NCBI GenBank assembly: GCA_964442185.1
Contig: CAYTWT010000274.1
Span: forward strand, 1-64,000
Length of the DNA: 64,000 nt
From: CADEEV01 sp964442185
GTDB taxonomy: Bacteria > Acidobacteriota > Vicinamibacteria > Fen-336
Reading direction: 5' to 3'
The notes under the pieces were generated by a model that was not told the origin of the DNA, did not search any database, and worked only from the letters and a program-made list of their open reading frames with translations. Positions 18,265 to 25,588 of this stretch are shown here, one piece after another (the stretch's first letter is position 1; every line of letters starts with the position of its first letter). The position numbers were made by a program, and so were the translations under genes.

Positions 18265-18939
18265 CTAGACGGCCAGCGGCTTCATGCAGTCGGGCGTTTC
18301 GTTGGCCGCGTTATTCACGGTCGGCCCAACCCGAACCGCTGCGAGCGATTCTGCGTCACACGGCCGCAGCAATCGCGTCAGGTCGTTCGCGTGCCGGTTG
18401 TCGGGATCCACCCACGCATTCCAATCCGCCTCAGGCAGAACCACAGGCATCCGGTCGTGAATCGGCCGCACCACCTGGTTCGGCTCGGTCGTGACGATCG
18501 CGCAGGTTCCGGCCTGTCCGGGCTCGCGCCCCGGCGCTGGCTCCCAGAGGCCTGCGAAGGCGAGCGGCCGGCCGTCGGCGCTCCGGATCAGCCAAGCCTC
18601 ACGCTGTCCCGACGACCCCTTCCACTCGTAAAAGCCGTCGGCAGGGATCAGGCAGCGGCGCCGCTCGAAGGCGTCGCGAAACGCAGGCTTGTCGAGCAGC
18701 GATTCCGCGCGCGCGTTGATCAGCAGCGAGCCATGGCGCGGCTCACGCTGCCATGCGGGAATCAGTCCCCATCGCAGCATCGACAGCGACCGGGGCGCCC
18801 CGGCCGGCACCCGCCGCACGACAGCGACGGGTTGCGTGGGCGCGATGTTGTAACGGGGCGCCAGCTCGGGCGGCTCGTCGAGTCCAAAGACCTCAGCCAG
18901 CGCTTCGCCGGGTGTCGTGAGCGTGAAGCGACCACACAT
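18265..18939 (-). CDS. SRAP family abasic-site-processing protein (YedK/HMCES type)
   Basis: Crosslinks through its N-terminal cysteine to abasic sites in single-stranded DNA and shields them. It has 224 residues. MCGRFT supplies catalytic Cys2, exposed after Met removal. Further conserved blocks are RYNIAPTQPVAVVR, NARAES and PIHDRMPVVLP, whose His is catalytic. The sequence is complete and probably active. TAGGAT lies only 9 nt before the ATG on the minus strand, which suggests a leaderless or near-leaderless mRNA. No LexA-type box was recognised. Confidence 0.93.
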   Translation of the reverse strand: MCGRFTLTTPGEALAEVFGLDEPPELAPRYNIAPTQPVAVVRRVPAGAPRSLSMLRWGLIPAWQREPRHGSLLINARAESLLDKPAFRDAFERRRCLIPADGFYEWKGSSGQREAWLIRSADGRPLAFAGLWEPAPGREPGQAGTCAIVTTEPNQVVRPIHDRMPVVLPEADWNAWVDPDNRHANDLTRLLRPCDAESLAAVRVGPTVNNAANETPDCMKPLAV

Positions 18940-18948
18940 GAGCGGAGT

Positions 18949-18954
18949 ATCCTA
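18949..18954 (-). promoter_or_regulatory. Candidate -10 box (TAGGAT) of the SRAP gene
   Basis: The sense-strand context is GGGCTAGGAT, then 9 nt to the ATG. The same GCTAGGAT string precedes the genes starting at 19004 (7 nt) and 37646 (10 nt). Confidence 0.4.
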
Positions 18955-18990
18955 GCCCAGGCAGCGGACAGGTTGGGGAACCGACCGTGC

Positions 18991-18996
18991 TAGGAT
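18991..18996 (+). promoter_or_regulatory. Candidate -10 box (TAGGAT) of the lipoprotein gene
   Basis: GTGCTAGGAT ends 7 nt before the ATG at 19004. This is too close for a ribosome-binding leader if transcription starts at the usual distance. Confidence 0.4.
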
Positions 18997-19003
18997 CGCG
19001 GCC

Positions 19004-19357
19004 ATGAGCCAGCATGCCCTACGTTTGGCCGCCGTGGCGCTGCTCATCGCAGCTTGCCACACTCCCGAACCTAAACTGACCCGCGAAGACGTCGCGCCGG
19101 CGCTGCAGCAGGAAGCCAAGAAGATGAAAGCCGACGGCGAGAACATGCCCGACGTCGGCGTGAAAGCCGTCTGGAACATCGTCGCTGTCGAGATCCGCGA
19201 ACAGCCGGACAACCCGGGCCATCCGTTCGCCGGAAGCGTGCGCTTCCGGATCGAATCCTCGGCCCGCGCCCTCGAGGGTTCCGCCCCGCAGTCATTCGAG
19301 AAGAAGTTCGAATACGAGTACGACGCCGCCTCGAGGCTCTGGCGCTTCAGGCCTTAG
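19004..19357 (+). CDS. Small putative lipoprotein, unknown function
   Basis: A 117-residue protein with an N-terminal signal and a lipobox, LIAAC (Cys about residue 18), so it is probably lipid-anchored. The mature part is soluble, with Lys/Glu-rich helix text (EDVAPALQQEAKKMKADGE) followed by beta-strand text ending YDAASRLWRFRP. I recognise no domain. A TAGGAT box lies 7 nt upstream of the ATG. Confidence 0.65.
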   Translation: MSQHALRLAAVALLIAACHTPEPKLTREDVAPALQQEAKKMKADGENMPDVGVKAVWNIVAVEIREQPDNPGHPFAGSVRFRIESSARALEGSAPQSFEKKFEYEYDAASRLWRFRP

Positions 19358-19502
19358 AACGTCCCTGCGACAGCCAGGCCGACGCCGCCTCGGTCGAAGC
19401 GGCGAGGCCGATATCGACGATCAGCCTGGGATGCTTGCGCTGGGGTGGCGGCGTCGCCACCGCTGCCTCGAGAGCCAGCGCGGCCAGCAGCAGCGGTGTC
19501 AT
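19347..19502 (-). CDS. Doubtful 51-codon ORF with signal-like N-terminus
   Basis: It fills the 160-bp gap between the lipoprotein gene and the PTS gene. ATG at 19502 opens MTPLLLAALALEAAVA, signal-peptide-like, followed by about 35 residues without recognisable features. It runs 11 bp into the lipoprotein gene. It may be the stub of a lost exported protein or chance in G+C-rich DNA. Confidence 0.2.
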   Translation of the reverse strand: MTPLLLAALALEAAVATPPPQRKHPRLIVDIGLAASTEAASAWLSQGRSKA

Positions 19503-19517
19503 GCGCGGGTGCGCAAG

Positions 19518-21242
19518 CTAAAGGAGACGGGCCTTGAGCGCCTCGGTCTCCGCCGCGGCATTCGGGCCGAGGATCACCTGGAAGCGGCCCTCGGCCACCC
19601 GCATCAGGCCTGTCGCACCGGCGTTCAGCAGCGCCGTCTCGTTCACGCGTTGTGCCTCGGCGACGTCGACTTGGATCCGTGTCATCGCGCAGGTCTCGAG
19701 GGCGCGGACGTTCGACTTGCCGCCCAGCCCCGCAAGCAGCGCCTCGCAGTCGACGCCGCGGGTGTTGCGAGCGCTCGGCGCTCGATCCGAGTCGGAAGAC
19801 TGAAGGTACATCTCCATGTCGGTCTTAAGGTTCTCGGAGCGCGTCCCGAAGATCGCCTGGAGCCCGCTGCCCACAACCACGACCCCCGCCGCGCCCAGGG
19901 TCTTCAGTTGCTCGGGGCTCGCCTTCGCGATGTCGTGAAGCTCCACCCGCAGCCGGGTGATGCAGGCGTCGAGGTTCTTGATGTTGGCGCGCCCACCGAA
20001 CGCGAGCACCAGGTTGTGGGCCATCTCGCCCTTGACGCCGGTATCAGCCGCCGCGGCCGAAGCCTCCACTTCCGCTTCACGCCCCGGCGTCTTCAAGTCG
20101 AAGCGCGCGATCACGACGCGGAAGATCGAGTAGTAACCAAGCGCCCAGAGCGGACCCAGCCACAGGTACCAAAGGCCGCGCGTCGATTGCGAGAACAGCA
20201 CCACGTAGTCGATCAGGCCGTGCGAGAACGTCGTGCCGTGCTTGATGCCGAGCGTGATGCAGGTGAAGTACGCGACGGCCGCGAGCAGTGCGTGGATGGC
20301 GTAAAGCAGCGGCGCCACGAACAGGAACGAGAACTCGATCGGCTCGGTGATGCCCGTAAGAAATGACGTGAGCGCCGCCGAGACCATGATCCCGCCGATC
20401 TTGGCGCGGTTCCCTGGCTTGGCGCTGTGCCAGATTGCGATCGCCGCTGCCGGCAGGCCCCACATCTTGAACAGATAGCCGCCGGCCAGGTTGCCGGCCG
20501 TCGGATCGCCGGCGGTGAAGCGGGGGATCTCGCCGCGGAACACCTCGCCGGTCGCGGGGTTCAGGTATTGCCCGGTCTCGAAGAAGAACGGCACGTTCCA
20601 GATGTGGTGCAGGCCGAACGGGATCAGCGAGCGCTCGACGATGCCGTAGAGCGCGAACGCCATGCGCGGATTCTCGGAAGCCGCCCAGAGCGAGAAGCGG
20701 TGGATCACCGCACCGATCGGTGGCCAGACAAAGGCGAGCACGGCGCCGGCCACGACCGCGGCGCCCGCCGTGAGGATCGGCACCGAGCGCTTGCCGGCGA
20801 AGAAGCCGAGGTACGCCGGGAGCTGGACGCGGTAGTAGCGGTTGAACAAGTAACCCGCGATCGCGCCGATCAGGATCCCGCCGAAGACGCCGGTGTTGAG
20901 CGACGAGATGCCCATGATCGGCTCCACCTCGTGGCCGAGCACCTTGGCCACGACGCCCATCGCCGCGAGCAGCACCGCGTAACCCACGACCGACGCGAGG
21001 GCCGCGACGCCGTCGTTGTTCGTGACACCCAGCGCGACCCCGATCGCGAAGATCAGCGCCAGATTGCCGAAGATCGCGCCGCCCGACTGCGCCATGACCT
21101 CCGAGAGCGCGGGCGGCAGGACCCTGAAGTGCGCACTGCCGACGCCCAGCAGGATGCCGGCGACGGGCAGGACCGAGACCGGCAACATGAGTGACTTGCC
21201 GATCTTCTGGAGCAGCGCGAAGGCGTCCTGGAAACGGATCAT
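19518..21242 (-). CDS. PTS permease, glucose-family IIC with two tandem IIB domains
   Basis: Inner-membrane permease that takes up and phosphorylates a sugar. It has 574 residues. The N-terminal EIIC domain (about 1-390) has about ten hydrophobic segments and the glucose-superfamily text ITEPIEFSFLFVAP. It is followed by EIIB-1, with phosphorylatable Cys427 in DACITRLRVEL, and EIIB-2, with Cys518 in ETCAMTRIQVDV. The two Cys are 91 residues apart, one domain length. Most family members have one IIB. The sugar is unclear: the family covers glucose, N-acetylglucosamine and beta-glucosides, and the neighbouring GH1 points to a beta-glycoside. It is 6 bp downstream of the EIIA-HPr-EI gene, so co-transcribed. 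Confidence 0.9.
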   Translation of the reverse strand: MIRFQDAFALLQKIGKSLMLPVSVLPVAGILLGVGSAHFRVLPPALSEVMAQSGGAIFGNLALIFAIGVALGVTNNDGVAALASVVGYAVLLAAMGVVAKVLGHEVEPIMGISSLNTGVFGGILIGAIAGYLFNRYYRVQLPAYLGFFAGKRSVPILTAGAAVVAGAVLAFVWPPIGAVIHRFSLWAASENPRMAFALYGIVERSLIPFGLHHIWNVPFFFETGQYLNPATGEVFRGEIPRFTAGDPTAGNLAGGYLFKMWGLPAAAIAIWHSAKPGNRAKIGGIMVSAALTSFLTGITEPIEFSFLFVAPLLYAIHALLAAVAYFTCITLGIKHGTTFSHGLIDYVVLFSQSTRGLWYLWLGPLWALGYYSIFRVVIARFDLKTPGREAEVEASAAAADTGVKGEMAHNLVLAFGGRANIKNLDACITRLRVELHDIAKASPEQLKTLGAAGVVVVGSGLQAIFGTRSENLKTDMEMYLQSSDSDRAPSARNTRGVDCEALLAGLGGKSNVRALETCAMTRIQVDVAEAQRVNETALLNAGATGLMRVAEGRFQVILGPNAAAETEALKARLL

Positions 21243-21248
21243 CAGCAG

Positions 21249-23756
21249 CTACTCCTTGGGCTCGGGCGAGAGGGCCCGCACTTCTTCGGCGGTGCCCGAG
21301 GCGAGGGCTTGCCGCGCGAGCGCCTGGCACTCGCCGAGCTTGAGACCGCGAATCCGCGCCTTGATCTCCGGGATCACGGGCACGCTGACCGAGAGTTCGT
21401 CGACGCCGAGGCCGACCAGGATCGGCACGGCCTGCGGGTCGCCCGCGATCCCGCCGCAGACGCCGACCCAGCGCCCGTGCTTGTGCGCGGCGCGCACCGT
21501 GGTGTCGATCAGGCTCAGCACCGCCGGGTTGAGCGCGTCGACGAGCGGCGCCAGGCGCGGGTGGCCGCGGTCCATCGCGAGCGTGTACTGGGTCAGGTCG
21601 TTGGTGCCGATCGAGAAGAAATCCACCTCGCGGGCGAAGGCGTCGGCCATCACCGCGACCGAGGCCACCTCGACCATGATCCCGACCGGCACCCTTGCCG
21701 CCCCGAGTTGGGCGCGTTCCTCTTCGAGGATCGCTTTGGCGCGGCGCAGTTCCGGCAGCGTCGCGACCATCGGGAACATCACCTGTAGCTTGCCTGCGGG
21801 TGCTGCCCGCAGGATCGCGCGTAGCTGCGCGCGCAAGACTTCGGGGTGGTCGAGCAGGAAGCGGATGCCGCGCTCGCCGAGGAACGGGTTCGCTTCCTTG
21901 GGGATCGGCCAGTACGAGAGCGGCTTGTCACCACCTACGTCGAGGGTGCGGATGATCAGCGTGCGGTTCGGGCCGAGCAGCTTGGCCATCGCGGCATAGG
22001 CCGCGTGCTGCTCGTCCTCGGTGGGCGCCTCGGTCCGTTCCAGGAACAGGAACTCCGAGCGCAGCAGCCCAACGCCTTCAGCGCCGGAGGCCAGCGCCTC
22101 GCGCACGTCGTCGACTTTCCCGGCGTTCGCCGCCACCTCGACGCGATGGCCATCGAGCGTGGTGGCGGGCTGCGCGGCCGAGAGCAGCGCCGCGGCACGC
22201 CGCTCGGTGTGCTTGAGTTGCCGCTCGCGAATCGCGCGCAGCTCGTCTTGCCTCGGGCGCAGCCGCAGCGTGCCTTTGGTGCCGTCGAGGATGGCACGGG
22301 TGCCGGCAGGGATCTCGAGGGCCCTCGCCTCGATGCCCGCGATCGCCGGCAGCCCCAGCGAGCGCGCCAGGATCGCGACATGCGACGAGGCACCGCCGGT
22401 GGTGGTGCAGAAGCCAAGCACGCGCGTGCGATCGAGGCTGGCCGTGTCGGAAGGGGTCAGGTCTTCGGCGATCAGGATCGTATCCTTCGGAAACTCGACC
22501 GGGTCGGACGCGGTGCCGGTGATCAGGCGCAGAACGCGGCCGCCGACGTCACGCAGGTCGCTGGCGCGCGCGGCCAAGAGCGCGTTCTTCATCGCGGCCA
22601 GTCGGTCGGCCTGGGCGGCGAAGGCGGTTTGCCATGCAAAAGCCGCGCTCAGCCCTTCACCGATCGCCTGCTCGATCGGCTCGCGCAGGTCGGGGTCGTC
22701 GAGCAGCTCGACGTGCGCCGCGAAGATCGCGGCCTTGGCCGGATCGGCCTCGCTGCGCAGCCTGGCCTCGAGCGCCTGCAACTGGACCCGCGCCTGCGCC
22801 ATCGCCGACTCGAGCTTGCGGCGCTCCTCGTGCGGTTCCTCGCCATGCTGGGCAAGCGTGACGTCTTCGCGCCGAAGCTGCTGCACCGTCCCGATCGCGA
22901 GGCCAGGCGAGGCGGGAACGCCGGCCAGGCGCTCGGGATCGCCCGTGGCCTTGGGCTTGGGCGCTGCGGCCTTGGGAGCGGACGAGCTGGGGGCAGCGCC
23001 TTCCTCGCCCAGGCCCGACGTGAGCAGTTTCGTGAGCGAGGCGACCGCGGCCTTGGCATCGGCGCCCCGCGCCACGATCCGCACCGAATCGCCGAGTGCT
23101 ATGTCGAGTCCCATGATCCCGACCACGCTGCGCGCGTTGGCCGAGTCGGCGCCGCGCTCCAGCCGGATCTCGGCCGCGAAAGACTTCGCCGCGCTCGCCA
23201 GCACCGCCGCCGGCCGCGCGTGCAGACCCAGTGGGTTCGGGATGCGGATCTTCTCGCTCAAGGCGCTGTCGCCGGAAGGGGCCGCCGCGGCGGGGCCGGC
23301 ATCGGCCAGCGTCATCTCGAGGATCACGTCGCCGGTGCGCACGAAGCCGGAGCAGTGCGTGAACGAAAGCACACGCTCGACGTTGGTAATGACGATCTCG
23401 GTCAGCAAGCTCTTGGCTCGGGCCGCGAGGATCTGGGGATCGAACTCGACGAGAGCATCGCCGGTGCGCACGCGATCGCCGTCCCTGACCTTCGGCCGGA
23501 AGCCTTCGCCCTTGAGCGCGACGGTCTCCAGGCCGACGTGCATCAGCACTTCGAGGCCCCCGGCCGTCTCGAGCGTGATCGCGTGGTGCGAAGGGTGGAG
23601 GCGCCTCACGACGCCGTCGCAGGGCGCACGCAGGCAATCCGTGACGGGATCGATCGCGATACCCTCGCCGACCATCTTGGCGGCGAAGACCGGGTCGGGG
23701 ACCTGGGCCAGGGGTACCAGTGGTCCGCTCACGGGGGCTTTGAGGGTGAACCGCAC
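21249..23756 (-). CDS. PTS EIIA(Glc)-HPr-enzyme I fusion
   Basis: Carries the phosphorelay from phosphoenolpyruvate to EIIB on one 835-residue cytosolic chain. The EIIA(Glc)-like domain (about 1-150) has His73 in LMHVGLETVALKGEGF. HPr (about 165-250) has His179 in NPLGLHARPAA. Enzyme I (about 270-835) has His459 in TGGASSHVAILARSLGLPAI and the Cys of GVCGGIAGDP. Short Ala/Pro linkers join them. All phospho-sites are intact. The GTG at 23756 was chosen because EIIA homology begins there; an open frame extends upstream but runs through the divergent GH1 gene. With the IIC-IIB-IIB gene it makes a complete PTS. HPr regulatory Ser46 is not obvious. Confidence 0.93.
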   Translation of the reverse strand: MRFTLKAPVSGPLVPLAQVPDPVFAAKMVGEGIAIDPVTDCLRAPCDGVVRRLHPSHHAITLETAGGLEVLMHVGLETVALKGEGFRPKVRDGDRVRTGDALVEFDPQILAARAKSLLTEIVITNVERVLSFTHCSGFVRTGDVILEMTLADAGPAAAAPSGDSALSEKIRIPNPLGLHARPAAVLASAAKSFAAEIRLERGADSANARSVVGIMGLDIALGDSVRIVARGADAKAAVASLTKLLTSGLGEEGAAPSSSAPKAAAPKPKATGDPERLAGVPASPGLAIGTVQQLRREDVTLAQHGEEPHEERRKLESAMAQARVQLQALEARLRSEADPAKAAIFAAHVELLDDPDLREPIEQAIGEGLSAAFAWQTAFAAQADRLAAMKNALLAARASDLRDVGGRVLRLITGTASDPVEFPKDTILIAEDLTPSDTASLDRTRVLGFCTTTGGASSHVAILARSLGLPAIAGIEARALEIPAGTRAILDGTKGTLRLRPRQDELRAIRERQLKHTERRAAALLSAAQPATTLDGHRVEVAANAGKVDDVREALASGAEGVGLLRSEFLFLERTEAPTEDEQHAAYAAMAKLLGPNRTLIIRTLDVGGDKPLSYWPIPKEANPFLGERGIRFLLDHPEVLRAQLRAILRAAPAGKLQVMFPMVATLPELRRAKAILEEERAQLGAARVPVGIMVEVASVAVMADAFAREVDFFSIGTNDLTQYTLAMDRGHPRLAPLVDALNPAVLSLIDTTVRAAHKHGRWVGVCGGIAGDPQAVPILVGLGVDELSVSVPVIPEIKARIRGLKLGECQALARQALASGTAEEVRALSPEPKE

Positions 23757-23800
23757 GGTAGCGGCGGGGAGTATAGCGCGCCCCGGCAGTGTCTTGAATA
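23757..23800. promoter_or_regulatory. Shared promoter gap between PTS operon and GH1 gene
   Basis: Only 44 bp separate the GTG of the PTS fusion from the ATG of the GH1 gene. On the minus strand TATACT (23770-23775) lies 13 nt before the GTG. Expression of the two sides could be linked. No operator palindrome was recognised. Confidence 0.4.
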
Positions 23801-25213
23801 ATGATGCGGATGACCCTGCAGTTTCCCACAGGCTTCGTCTGGGGAGCGGCCACCGCCGCGCTGCAGATCGAGGGCGCCGCGGACGAACACGGTCGCGGGC
23901 CGTCGATCTGGGACGTGTTCTGCCGCGAGCATCCCGAGCGCATCTTCGAGCAGGCAACGCCGCAGGTGGCTTGCGACCACTACCATCGCTGGCCGGAGGA
24001 CGTGGCCTGGATGAAGCGCCTGGGCCACACCGGCTACCGGCTTTCGATCTCCTGGCCGCGGCTGTTTCCTCGGGGCGACGCGGTGGCCAACCCGCGTGGC
24101 TTCGAGTTCTACGACCGGCTGTTCGACGCCCTGCTGGCGGCGGGCGTCGAACCGAGCGTCACGCTCTATCACTGGGACCTGCCGCAGAGCTTGGGCGAGC
24201 GCGGAGGCTGGGAGAACGTCGAAACCGTCGAGCGCTTTGCCGACTACTCCGCGGCCTGCTTCGCGCGCTTTGGCGATCGCGTGAAGCTTTGGGCGACGCT
24301 GAACGAACCGTCCTGGTCGACACTGAACGGTTATCTCACCGGGATCCACCCGCCAGGCCGTCAGGAGCCTCGCGCCGCCATTGCCGTTTCGTGGAATCTA
24401 CTCCGAGCCCACGCCCGGGTAGTGCGTGCCGGCCACGAAGCCGGGAAGGGAAGCCGCATCGGCATTGCCCTGAACCTTTCGCCGATCCGCCCGGCGACCC
24501 CCTCGGCGGAGGATCGAGCCGCGGCGACGCTCGCCGATGGGTTCCTGAACCGCTGGTTCCTCGAGCCCGCTGTGGTGGGCCGATTGCCGGAAGACGTGCT
24601 TGCTTTCTACGATCGCGCCGGGCTGCTGCCCCGGATCAGCACCGCCGACCTGCAGCTCATGGCGGGGCAGTCAGTCGACTTTCTCGGCGTCAACTACTAC
24701 TTCCCGAACTACGCGAGCGCCGGAGCGCGCGAGAGCGCCTTCGCGCTCAACAACACTGGTCGCCCCGAGGAAGACTGCGTCTTCGCGATCGGAGGCTTGT
24801 TCCGCTTCGTGCGCAACCCGCGCGGCCGCTACACCGACTGGGGCTGGGAGATCGATGCCTCGGGCCTCGAGGAGCTGCTCGTCCGCGTCCACATCCTGCG
24901 CCCCGGCCTGCCGGTCTACGTGACGGAGAACGGCATCGGCCTTCCGGACGCTCTCGTCGATGGTCATGTCGAAGACGACGCGCGCATTGCCTTTCTCCGC
25001 GAGCATCTCGCCGCCACGCATCGCGCGATCACGGCCGGCGCCAACGTTCGCGGCTACTACATGTGGTCGCTGCTCGACAATTTCTCGTGGGTCAATGGCT
25101 ACAAGAAGCGCTACGGCTTCCTTCACGTCGATCGCACGACGCTCGCCCGCACGCCGAAGAAGAGCGCCGGCTGGTTCCGCGATGTGGCCGTGGCCAACGC
25201 GCTGCCGGACTAG
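23801..25213 (+). CDS. GH1 family glycosidase, probable 6-phospho-beta-glycosidase
   Basis: Retaining glycosidase with a TIM barrel, 470 residues, no signal peptide. The acid/base is Glu169 in TLNEPSW and the nucleophile is Glu376 in VYVTENGIG. The aglycone-distal loop reads DNFSWVNGYKKRYG. Ser429, Lys436 and Tyr438 coincide with the Ser-Lys-Tyr triad that binds the 6-phosphate in LacG-type enzymes, where ordinary beta-glucosidases have FEW...F. With a PTS next door, hydrolysis of an imported phosphorylated beta-glycoside is the best reading. ATGs at 23804 and 23810 are alternative starts; the last gives MTLQFPTGFVWG, the usual beginning. It overlaps the DUF1304 gene tail to tail by 4 bp. Confidence 0.92.
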   Translation: MMRMTLQFPTGFVWGAATAALQIEGAADEHGRGPSIWDVFCREHPERIFEQATPQVACDHYHRWPEDVAWMKRLGHTGYRLSISWPRLFPRGDAVANPRGFEFYDRLFDALLAAGVEPSVTLYHWDLPQSLGERGGWENVETVERFADYSAACFARFGDRVKLWATLNEPSWSTLNGYLTGIHPPGRQEPRAAIAVSWNLLRAHARVVRAGHEAGKGSRIGIALNLSPIRPATPSAEDRAAATLADGFLNRWFLEPAVVGRLPEDVLAFYDRAGLLPRISTADLQLMAGQSVDFLGVNYYFPNYASAGARESAFALNNTGRPEEDCVFAIGGLFRFVRNPRGRYTDWGWEIDASGLEELLVRVHILRPGLPVYVTENGIGLPDALVDGHVEDDARIAFLREHLAATHRAITAGANVRGYYMWSLLDNFSWVNGYKKRYGFLHVDRTTLARTPKKSAGWFRDVAVANALPD

Positions 25214-25578
25214 CCGCGGCCGAGCCCGAGGAGCAGCAACGCCACAGCGGCAGGGAATGCCTGCAGGTAAAGGATGCGCCTGGACACGGTCGCGGCGCCG
25301 AAGACGCCGGCGATCACCCCGCAGGCGAGGAAGAACGCCTTGATCGCGAGCGCGTGGTCCGGCGGGCTCGCGAGCAGGCCCCAGACGAGACCGGCGGCGA
25401 GGAAGCCGTTGTAGAGACCCTGGTTCGCGGCCAGCGCCGCGGAATCTCGCGCCTTCTCGGCGGACTGCTGGAACGTGCGCAACCCGATCGGCTTCCTCCA
25501 GAGAAACATCTCGAGCACGAGGAAGCAGACGTGCTCGAGCGCAACGACGAGCACCACTGCGTTGGCGACCTCATTCAT
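25210..25578 (-). CDS. DUF1304 family inner-membrane protein
   Basis: A 122-residue protein with four predicted membrane segments (about 5-25, 50-68, 78-95 and 102-120). It matches DUF1304 in EHVCFLVLEMFLW near the N-terminus and ANQGLYNGFLAAGL in the middle. Function unknown. It lies 10 bp downstream of the patatin gene and is probably the last gene of the glpK-glpD-patatin unit. Confidence 0.85.
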   Translation of the reverse strand: MNEVANAVVLVVALEHVCFLVLEMFLWRKPIGLRTFQQSAEKARDSAALAANQGLYNGFLAAGLVWGLLASPPDHALAIKAFFLACGVIAGVFGAATVSRRILYLQAFPAAVALLLLGLGRG

Positions 25579-25588
25579 GGCCTGCTCC

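Noticed and set aside
23757..23957. Upstream extension of the PTS fusion to an ATG at 23957
   Set aside because: The added 67 residues are Arg-rich, lack EIIA homology and would run through the divergent GH1 coding sequence.
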